A stretch of 12,057 nucleotides of DNA, from assembly GCA_017353855.1 (NCBI GenBank), contig JAFMSA010000066.1, forward strand, positions 1 to 12,057, given 5' to 3'. This stretch comes from Alphaproteobacteria bacterium (GTDB taxonomy: Bacteria > Pseudomonadota > Alphaproteobacteria > ATCC43930 > CGMCC-115725). Shown here in pieces: positions 6,584-12,057 of the stretch (position 1 is the stretch's first letter; each line of letters opens with the position of its first letter). The notes below the pieces were generated by a model. That model ran no database searches. It saw nothing but the letters and a program-made list of their open reading frames with translations, and was not told the origin of the DNA. A program made the translations under genes and the position numbers.

Positions 6584-6963
6584 CTGGCGTCACCGCTCCC
6601 TGATGCGGTCCGCGCCCTCATCGCTCTTGGGGGCCATGTGGTTGACGTGATCGCGGCCGGTCATCAGGGCCGCATCGGCTCTGTGCCAGTTGGCCAGCCC
6701 ACCGGATAATTGCATCGTCTGCTGCGGGGTCGAAAGCCTTCCCATAGACGCAGCGGGGTAGTGGTCTGTTAGCGGGTCACGCAGAAGATCGCCCAGTTTT
6801 CAGAGATCAATGCGGGGAAATCGGAGATTGCAGATCTTTTGGAGCGTGATGGCTGTTTTCTCTCTGCCGGCGACAATGTTCATTCTCAACTCACGCGGCT
6901 CTGGCCGAACGCATCGGCAATCAGAAGACGCCTGCGGTCCTTCGGTGCGAACGGAACGGAGCC
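6584..6963. other. Intergenic stretch between dppF and the monooxygenase relic
   Basis: No intact gene. It may contain remains of the 5' part of the monooxygenase gene, but no conserved motif could be placed beyond about 6583. It carries the right copy of the 16-base inverted repeat (6825-6840). A plus-strand frame after a TAG at about 6770 (RVTQKIAQFSEINAGKSEIA...) looks helix-like but has no start codon with a ribosome site and runs antisense into dppF, so I do not call it. No intrinsic terminator with a T-run is evident after dppF. Confidence 0.45.
6825..6840 (-). repeat. Right copy of 16-bp inverted repeat (agattgcagatctttt)
   Basis: Exact reverse complement of 256-271. It lies in the non-coding gap after the dppF stop. 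Confidence 0.7.
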
Positions 6964-7971
6964 TTACGCCGGCAGCGTAGCGGTTTCGTTGGCGCCGGTT
7001 TGTGCTTCGCGCAAGTGGCACGCGACGTGGTGGCCGCGGACGACCTCGCGCATTTCCGGCTCCTCCTTCGAGCAGCGGTCGAACGCGTAGGGGCATCGCG
7101 TATGGAAGCGGCAACCCGGAGGCGGTGTGACCGGGCTCGGAACGTCGCCTCTGAGGATGATCCGCTTGCGCGACGCCTCGGGATCAGGGACCGGGACAGC
7201 CGATAAGAGCGCTTCGGTGTAAGGATGCTGCGGGCGTGTAAACAACGCCTGCTTGTCGGCGATCTCGACGATCTTGCCCAGATACATGACCGCGATGCGG
7301 TGGCTGATATGCTCGACGACCGCGAGGTCGTGGGCGACGAACAGGTAGGAAAGCCCGAATTCGCGCTGCAGATCTCCCAGCAGGTTGATCACCTGCGCCT
7401 GCACCGAGACGTCGAGCGCCGAGACCGGCTCATCGCAGATGATCAGGCTCGGGTGAAGAGCGAGCGCACGGGCGATGCCGATGCGTTGGCGTTGGCCGCC
7501 CGAAAATTCGTGCGGAAAGCGATCAAGCGCCTCGGCGCTGAGGCCCACCTTGATAGCCAGCTCAGTCACCCGCTGGTCGAGCTCGCGCCCGGTCGAGACA
7601 GCGTAATTCACCAACGGCTCGCCGATGATGTCACGAACCTTGAGCCGGGGGTTCAGCGAGGAGTAGGGATCCTGGAATACTACCTGGAGCTGACGCCGGT
7701 ACGCCCTCATCTCGCGGCGCGTCAGCGCGTCGATCCGCTCGCCGCGGATGCGAATCTCGCCGGCAGTGGGGTCGATGAGCTTGAGGATCGTCTTGCCGGC
7801 TGTCGACTTGCCGCAACCGCTCTCGCCGACGAGGCCCAGGGTTTCTCCCTCGGCAATGTCGAACGAGATGCCGTCGACCGCGTGGACCTGTCCGACGGTG
7901 CGTTGCAGTAATCCCTTCTTTACAGGGAAGTGCTTGACCAACCCGCGTACGCAAAGCAGCGGCTGCGCCAT
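6964..7971 (-). CDS. dppF: Peptide-type ABC importer, ATP-binding subunit (OppF/DppF)
   Basis: The second cytoplasmic ATPase of a peptide/opine/nickel (PepT-family) importer, 335 aa, last intact gene of its operon. It shows Walker A GESGCGKS (49-56), Q-loop Q100 in VVFQDPYSSLNPRLKVRDII, signature FSGGQRQRIGIARAL, Walker B SLIICDEPVSALD (175-187) and H-loop H214 in FVAHDLAVVE. The C-terminal extension, typical of OppD/OppF proteins, contains HPYTEALLSAVPVPDPE and the cysteine-rich PPPGCRFHTRCPYAFDRC. All ATPase residues are present, so it should hydrolyse ATP. The start ATG follows the dppD stop by 2 bases, so translation is coupled. The gene symbol gives the family type; the real substrate (dipeptide, oligopeptide or other amide-bearing compound) is unknown. 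The nearby amidase suggests an amide or peptide-like substrate. Confidence 0.94.
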   Translation of the reverse strand: MAQPLLCVRGLVKHFPVKKGLLQRTVGQVHAVDGISFDIAEGETLGLVGESGCGKSTAGKTILKLIDPTAGEIRIRGERIDALTRREMRAYRRQLQVVFQDPYSSLNPRLKVRDIIGEPLVNYAVSTGRELDQRVTELAIKVGLSAEALDRFPHEFSGGQRQRIGIARALALHPSLIICDEPVSALDVSVQAQVINLLGDLQREFGLSYLFVAHDLAVVEHISHRIAVMYLGKIVEIADKQALFTRPQHPYTEALLSAVPVPDPEASRKRIILRGDVPSPVTPPPGCRFHTRCPYAFDRCSKEEPEMREVVRGHHVACHLREAQTGANETATLPA

Positions 7972-7973
7972 AG

Positions 7974-9020
7974 CTACGACGCCGCCACCCGGTCGGAGCG
8001 AAAGCAGGCGGCGAAATGCCCGGGCTCTTTCTCCTCAAAACTCGGCATCTCGCGGCGGCAACGATCCATCGCAAACGCGCAGCGCGTCTCAAACGGGCAG
8101 CCTGGCATCGCCTCCTTGAGGGAAGGCACGGTGCCATTAATCTCGGCCAACCGCGGCGCCCGGTCCCGGCGGAGCGAGGCGCCGAGCCGCGGGACCGAGG
8201 CCAGCAGTCCCTGCGTGTACGGATGCAACGGACGGCGGAACAGGTTCCCGACCGGCGCCTCCTCCGCCTTGCGGCCGGCATACATAACGACGACGCGCTG
8301 CGCCATCTCAGCGACAACGCCGAGATCGTGGGTGATCAGCACGATCGCAGCATCGATCTTCTGCTTCAACTCGCGCATCAGATCCAGGATCTGTGCCTGG
8401 ATCGTCACGTCGAGTGCGGTCGTCGGTTCGTCGGCGATCAGCAATTTCGGGTTGCAGGCCAATGCCATCGCAATCATCACCCGCTGTCGCATGCCGCCCG
8501 AGAGCTGGTGCGGATATTCGGCCACGCGGCGCTCGGCCTCGGGGATGTGCACGAGCCGCAGCATGGCGACGGATTTGGCGAGCGCCGCCCGGCGGTCGAG
8601 ACCCTGATGCACGCTCAGCGTCTCGGCTATCTGCCGGCCGATCGTCAATACCGGGTTCAACGAGGTCATCGGCTCTTGGAAGATCATCGAGATCTCGTTG
8701 CCGCGGACGTCGCGCATCTCGGCTTCGCTTAGGTTGAGGAGGTCACGTCCGGCAAAGCTGATCCTGCCGGAGACGATCCGCCCCGGAGGGGAGGGGATGA
8801 GCCGCAATACCGAGAGCGCGGTGACGCTCTTGCCGCAGCCGCTCTCGCCGACGATCGCGAGGGTCTCGCCGGGAGTTACATGGAACGAGACACCGTCCAC
8901 GGCACGCACGACCCCGTCACGGGTGAAGAACCAGGTCCGCAGATCCTCGACCGCTAGGATCGGGTCGAGCCTGCCAAGCGGCGCCTTGGCGAGGGCGCGG
9001 GCGTAGCCAGCCTCGGCCAT
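7974..9020 (-). CDS. dppD: Peptide-type ABC importer, ATP-binding subunit (OppD/DppD)
   Basis: The first ATPase of the importer, 348 aa, pairing with DppF under the two permeases. Motifs: Walker A GESGCGKS (58-65), Q-loop in MIFQEPMTSLNPVLTIG, signature LSGGMRQRVMIAMAL (173 on), Walker B LLIADEPTTALDVTIQ (193 on) and H-loop LITHDLGVVAEMA. The OppD-type C-terminal tail has HPYTQGLLASVP and then a cysteine cluster PGCPFETRCAFAMDRC, a hallmark of this subfamily. The family fold starts near residue 21 (ILAVEDLRTWF), so the first 20 residues are an extra lead; ATG 9020 is the only start seen and stands 3 bases after the dppC stop without a clear ribosome site, implying coupling. Nothing suggests damage. 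Confidence 0.94.
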   Translation of the reverse strand: MAEAGYARALAKAPLGRLDPILAVEDLRTWFFTRDGVVRAVDGVSFHVTPGETLAIVGESGCGKSVTALSVLRLIPSPPGRIVSGRISFAGRDLLNLSEAEMRDVRGNEISMIFQEPMTSLNPVLTIGRQIAETLSVHQGLDRRAALAKSVAMLRLVHIPEAERRVAEYPHQLSGGMRQRVMIAMALACNPKLLIADEPTTALDVTIQAQILDLMRELKQKIDAAIVLITHDLGVVAEMAQRVVVMYAGRKAEEAPVGNLFRRPLHPYTQGLLASVPRLGASLRRDRAPRLAEINGTVPSLKEAMPGCPFETRCAFAMDRCRREMPSFEEKEPGHFAACFRSDRVAAS

Positions 9021-9023
9021 GCG

Positions 9024-9905
9024 CTACATACGCCGGGCCAGACGCGGGTCGAGCGCGTCGCGCAACCCGTCGCCGAGCAGATTGATCGCCAGCACGGTGA
9101 TCGACAGAAACGCGCCTGGGAACAGAACGATATAATAGGCAACCTGAAAAAGGCTCCGGCCTTCGGCCATGATGTTGCCCCAGCTCGGGATGTTGGGCGG
9201 GGTGCCGGCGCCGAGAAACGATAGAGTTGCCTCGACTATCATCGCCGAGGCCGCGGTAAAGGTCGCCTGCACGAGCAGCGGCGGCAACGTGTTCGGCAAA
9301 ATGTGCCTCCACAGGATCCGGAAAAAACCCGTGCCGCTCGCGAGGGCCGCTTCGACAAAGGGCAGTTCGCGCAGGGTGAGGACGACACCGCGGACGAGCC
9401 GTGTGTCGCGCGGCACCTGGGCGACGGTGATGGCAAAGATCACATTCTCCATACTGGCGCGGGTCAGCGCCATTAGCGCGATTGCAATCAGCACTCCCGG
9501 GATCGACATCAGCCCGTCCATGACCCGCATCACGATTGCATCGGCCGCTCGGCTGAAGCCCGTGACAAGGCCGATCGCCAGCCCCAGAACAGTCGAGCAC
9601 AGCGCGACACTGAGACCAACGGTCAGCGAGACCCGGGCACCGTAGATCGTCCGGCTGTAGACGTCGCGCCCCAGCATGTCGGTGCCGAACCAGTATTGCG
9701 CCGAGGGCCAGCGCAAGCGCCGGACCGGAGACAGCGCCTGCGGGTCGACTGTGCCGAGATAAGGGGCAAAGATTGCCATCAGAACCATCAATCCGAGCAG
9801 CGTCCCGCCGATGGCGATCGTCGGGTGGCGGCGGACATACGTCCATACGCGGCCTTGCGCACGCGGCGCGGCAGGCAGGGCAACATCGGTTGGCGCGATC
9901 GTCAT
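9024..9905 (-). CDS. dppC: Peptide-type ABC importer, permease (OppC/DppC)
   Basis: An inner-membrane permease, 293 aa, of the DppC type. The N-terminal cytoplasmic lead RVWTYVRRHPTIAIGG precedes the first helix (about 30-50). The periplasmic loop carries the family hallmark YWFGTDMLGRDVYSR (71-85). Further helices lie around 90-115, 135-155, 210-235 and 255-280. The cytoplasmic EAA loop that docks to the ATPases is seen in FVEAALASGTGFFRILWRHI followed by LPNTLPPLL. The protein ends with the typical GDGLRDALDPRL. With DppB it forms the transmembrane channel. It starts 4 bases after the dppB stop. Length and motifs look complete. Confidence 0.94.
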   Translation of the reverse strand: MTIAPTDVALPAAPRAQGRVWTYVRRHPTIAIGGTLLGLMVLMAIFAPYLGTVDPQALSPVRRLRWPSAQYWFGTDMLGRDVYSRTIYGARVSLTVGLSVALCSTVLGLAIGLVTGFSRAADAIVMRVMDGLMSIPGVLIAIALMALTRASMENVIFAITVAQVPRDTRLVRGVVLTLRELPFVEAALASGTGFFRILWRHILPNTLPPLLVQATFTAASAMIVEATLSFLGAGTPPNIPSWGNIMAEGRSLFQVAYYIVLFPGAFLSITVLAINLLGDGLRDALDPRLARRM

Positions 9906-9909
9906 AATC

Positions 9910-10851
9910 TCAATACCGGATGCGCGGATCGAAAAGTGTGTAGCTGAGGTCGACGAATAGATTGATCAGCACGTAGGCCGCCGAGAAGATCAGAATGATC
10001 CCTTGGATAATCGGATAGTCGCGGCGCAGGATGGCATCGACTGTCAGCCGCCCGAGACCGGGAATGGCGAACACCGTCTCGGTCACGACGACACCCGAGA
10101 TCAGCAGCGCCACACCTATCCCAATGATCGTGACGATCGGCACCGCGGCGTTTTTCAGCGCATGCCCGATCAACACCTTGTCGTTCGACAGGCCTTTCGC
10201 CTGCGCGGTGCGGATATAGTCTTGGGCGAGCACGTCGAGCATACTCGCGCGGGTCATACGGGCGATCAGCGCCGCATAAACCATGCCGAGCGCAAGGCTC
10301 GGCATCGCAATATGTGCCAGAAACGGCCCGAGCCCGTGGCGGATGCTGACAAAGCCTTGTACCGGCAGCAGATCCGTGTAGATCGCAAAGAAGTAGATCA
10401 GCAGGTAAGCGAGCACGAAGACCGGTACCGAAAACCCGAGAACCGCGAATACCATAACCACCCGATCGATCCACGACCCCGCCTTCCATGCTGCGAGCAC
10501 GCCCATCGGGATCGCTGTCAGGATTGAGACGACGAGGGTCGACACCGTCAGTGCGGCCGTAGGCTCGATCCGTTGTGCGATCAGCGTCGAGACCGGCAGG
10601 TTGGTGAAGATCGAAATACCCAGATCGCCATGCAGGAGTCCCCACACCCAAGTGCCGAACTGGATGTAAAAGGCCTGGTCGAGACCGAGCTTTGCGCGGA
10701 TGCGGGCGATGTCATCGAGTGTTGCCGTATCGCCGGCAATAATGACTGCCGGGTCACCGGGGCTCAGATGCAGGAGCGAGAAGACGAACAGTGCCACCAC
10801 CGCCATGACCGGGATGGTTGCCAGGATTCGTCTCACGATATATGCAAACAT
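9910..10851 (-). CDS. dppB: Peptide-type ABC importer, permease (OppB/DppB)
   Basis: An inner-membrane permease, 313 aa, of the DppB type and the first intact gene of the importer operon. The family opening FAYIVRRILATIPVMAVVAL leads the first helix. The periplasmic loop has LHLSPGDPAVIIAG and LGLDQAFYIQFGTWVWGLLH then GDLGISI, all typical. The EAA loop is DYIRTAQAKGLSNDKVLIGH followed by ALKNA. ETVFAIPGLGRLTVDAILRR and a final FDPRIRY close the protein as in homologues. ATG 10851 has only a weak GGGGA upstream. A complete operon of this kind has a binding-protein gene immediately upstream; here that place is taken by a relic (10935-11209), leaving an 83-bp gap. Confidence 0.94.
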   Translation of the reverse strand: MFAYIVRRILATIPVMAVVALFVFSLLHLSPGDPAVIIAGDTATLDDIARIRAKLGLDQAFYIQFGTWVWGLLHGDLGISIFTNLPVSTLIAQRIEPTAALTVSTLVVSILTAIPMGVLAAWKAGSWIDRVVMVFAVLGFSVPVFVLAYLLIYFFAIYTDLLPVQGFVSIRHGLGPFLAHIAMPSLALGMVYAALIARMTRASMLDVLAQDYIRTAQAKGLSNDKVLIGHALKNAAVPIVTIIGIGVALLISGVVVTETVFAIPGLGRLTVDAILRRDYPIIQGIILIFSAAYVLINLFVDLSYTLFDPRIRY

Positions 10852-10934
10852 CGATTAGTCCCCGCCGCCGTTTTCTCGCCCTGCTCGCGGGGACGGGATC
10901 GGGGTGAGCAGCGCTTTCTCGTCGAACGAAGTGG

Positions 10935-11209
10935 TCATTTCTTCCCGATATCCCACACGAAGACGACAAGAGCGACGATGACGCCTTCAAGGCCCCTGCG
11001 ATAGTCCGTCGGGATCACGAGCACACCCGCGGGCAGGTCCGGGCGGCGAGAGGTCGGGCGCTCTGAACCACACATCAATCAACGCCTCGAGCTTCGGATC
11101 ACTCGGCCACCGGATCATGCGTTGGCGCCGTTGCTGCGCAACAGACCTCGAGCGCCCAGATTGGGTCGATACTCTGCAGATCCGCCAACGGGATAAAACG
11201 AAGGGTACT
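10935..11209 (-). pseudogene. Family-5 solute-binding protein gene remnant (internal deletion and frameshifts)
   Basis: Three recognisable pieces of an extracellular peptide-binding protein lie in order on the minus strand. The first is STLRFIPLADLQSIDPIW (11209-11156), matching the mature N-terminus of family-5 proteins (typically TLRFIPQADL..LDPIWTT). Directly after it comes LLRSNGANA (11144-11118), then in another frame WPSDPKLEALIDVWFRAPDL (11109-11050), which is C-terminal sequence (typically GWPSDPKLEALRDAWFDAPDL). The last is IPTDYRRGLEGVI and VALVVFVWDIGKK, ending at TGA 10937-10935. The central 300 or more residues, including the ligand-binding lobes, are missing, and about 15-20 residues are lost again after APDL. 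A leader may continue upstream to about 11310, but no clean signal peptide can be read. It sits where the importer's own binding protein should be, so the transporter lost it by deletion. Confidence 0.87.
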
Positions 11210-11428
11210 CGAGGCCGGCCCGTTCGACCCGATCGCCGGACAGATCGCAGACCGCGCTCCGCGGCTGTCCCGACCCAATGTGCAAGAGCCAACATCTTCC
11301 AGGCGCAAACTCCTCTTGCCGGCGAAAATTCCGCGATCCCTCTAGCGAAAACCATGCCAGCCCGTGCGATTCTCGTTGTTGCCCGACGGAGGCGCTTCGC
11401 CGATAGTTCCGGGATTCGGGAGACCCTA
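11210..11428. promoter_or_regulatory. Divergent region between the binding-protein relic and the amidase
   Basis: This should hold back-to-back promoters for the leftward importer operon and the rightward amidase, plus decayed leader sequence of the binding-protein gene. No clear sigma-70 -35/-10 pair or operator palindrome could be fixed by eye. An in-frame ATG at 11354 could extend the amidase by 25 residues, but it lacks a ribosome site. Confidence 0.3.
11418..11422 (+). promoter_or_regulatory. Ribosome binding site (GGGAG) of the amidase
   Basis: GGGAG stands 6 bases before the ATG at 11429 and supports this start over the in-frame ATG at 11354. Confidence 0.55.
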
Positions 11429-12057
11429 ATGACTAGCGATCACGACATCATCTACGCTTCGGCGGCTTCCTTGGTCGAGTTCTACCATAGACGGACACTC
11501 TCGCCTGTCGAGGTGGCCCGGGCGATCCTCGACCACCTCGACGCGCTGGAGTCCAAAATCAACGCATTTTGTATTGTCGATTTTGATGGCGCGCTTGCGG
11601 CGGCGCGCGAGTCGGAGCGTCGCTGGCAAAGGGGGGAGCCCGCCGGCAGGCTGGACGGTGTGCCGGTGACGATCAAGGATCTGGTCCTCATGCGCGGCTT
11701 TCCGACCCTGCGCGGCTCCCGGCTTGTGGAACGCGACCAGGACTGGTCCGAGGACGCGCCGGCGCCCGCTCGGCTACGCGAGGCCGGAGCGGTTATACTT
11801 GGCAAGACGACGACGCCGGAGTTCGGCTGGAAGGCATTGGGGGACAGCCCCCTGACCGGAATCACCCGCAATCCGTGGGATCTTTCGCGAACGCCGGGAG
11901 GCAGTAGCGCGGGCGCGGCGGCGGCCTGTGCCGCAGGGATCGGGCCGTTGCATGTCGGCAGCGACGGCGCCGGGTCGATCCGCATCCCGAGCGCTTTCAC
12001 GGGCACCTTCGGCCTGAAGCCGAGTTTCGGCCGGGTGCCGGCCTATCCGGCATCACC
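11429..12057 (+). CDS. Amidase-signature family hydrolase (3' end outside window)
   Basis: The frame is open from ATG 11429 to the window end, giving 209 residues of an expected 450-500. It is an amidase-signature (GatA/AtzF/FAAH-type) enzyme that hydrolyses amide C-N bonds through a Ser-cisSer-Lys triad. The start MTSDHDIIYASAASLVEFYH and LSPVEVARAILDHLDALE are typical family openings. LDGVPVTIKDL (76-85) gives catalytic K83. TRNPWDLSRTPGGSSAGAAA carries the cis-serine S159. GPLHVGSDGAGSIRIPSAF contains the nucleophile S183, and FGLKPSFGRVP follows. All three triad residues are present. The substrate is not readable, and without GatB/GatC neighbours it is unlikely to be the tRNA amidotransferase subunit. 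It is divergent from a peptide-type importer, so it may act on an imported amide (inference). Confidence 0.92.
   Translation, partial: MTSDHDIIYASAASLVEFYHRRTLSPVEVARAILDHLDALESKINAFCIVDFDGALAAARESERRWQRGEPAGRLDGVPVTIKDLVLMRGFPTLRGSRLVERDQDWSEDAPAPARLREAGAVILGKTTTPEFGWKALGDSPLTGITRNPWDLSRTPGGSSAGAAAACAAGIGPLHVGSDGAGSIRIPSAFTGTFGLKPSFGRVPAYPAS

Noticed and set aside
6245..6709. Plus-strand 154-codon frame
   Set aside because: It is antisense to the monooxygenase relic, whose motifs explain the sequence on the other strand.
6771..6960. Plus-strand frame beginning RVTQKIAQFSEINAGKSEIA as a lost gene
   Set aside because: No start codon with a ribosome site, stop immediately upstream, and it continues antisense into dppF.
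7225..7911. Plus-strand 228-codon frame opposite dppF
   Set aside because: Antisense shadow of a clear ABC ATPase gene in GC-rich DNA.
10987..11355. Minus-strand 122-codon frame taken as a gene
   Set aside because: Only its WPSDPKLEALIDVWFRAPDL segment is meaningful, and that belongs to the frameshifted binding-protein relic; the rest is out-of-frame sequence.

Overview
The window reads as GC-rich alphaproteobacterial chromosome (Rhizobiales or Rhodospirillales type). This rests on the codon use, the family mix and the compact leftward operons, and it is an inference because no rRNA or marker gene is present. Nearly everything is on the minus strand. The exceptions are a transposase tail at the left edge and an amidase that runs off the right edge.

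Left part (1-5513). A C-terminal transposase fragment (2-163) is followed by a short gene-poor stretch. Next comes a leftward gene set which, in transcription order, is: a flippase-like membrane protein of the LPG-synthase-TM/HpnL type (5513-4515), a histidine phosphatase (4470-3865), a HAD phosphatase (3730-3050), a short-form 6-phosphogluconate dehydrogenase gnd (3024-2005), acetate kinase ackA (1995-778) and a small unknown gene with a perfect Shine-Dalgarno (717-454). gnd and ackA are almost certainly co-translated. The pair suits a pentose-phosphate/phosphoketolase route, with 6-phosphogluconate to ribulose-5-P, then acetyl-P, then acetate plus ATP. The phosphoketolase or phosphotransacetylase that should supply acetyl-P is not in the window.

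Middle (5514-6963). This stretch has no intact gene. It holds an AT-rich patch, one doubtful 80-codon ORF and the decayed remains of a luciferase-like flavin monooxygenase (about 6583-6155), recognisable in several frames. A 16-base sequence at 6825-6840 recurs inverted at 256-271.

Right part (6964-12057). A leftward, tightly packed peptide/nickel-type ABC importer operon contains permease dppB, permease dppC, ATPase dppD and ATPase dppF with gaps of 2-4 bases. Upstream of dppB, where the periplasmic binding-protein gene should lie, there is only a relic. An N-terminal scrap of a family-5 solute-binding protein is joined to frameshifted C-terminal scraps (11209-10935), with the centre deleted. 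The importer has therefore lost its own binding protein, and the gene after it (the monooxygenase) is also dead. Divergently, a GatA/amidase-signature enzyme starts at 11429 with a good ribosome site.

I found no CRISPR array, tRNA, rRNA or clear novel defence system. The most notable results are the two hidden pseudogenes flanking an otherwise intact transporter, the small SD-led gene after ackA, and the distant inverted repeat.
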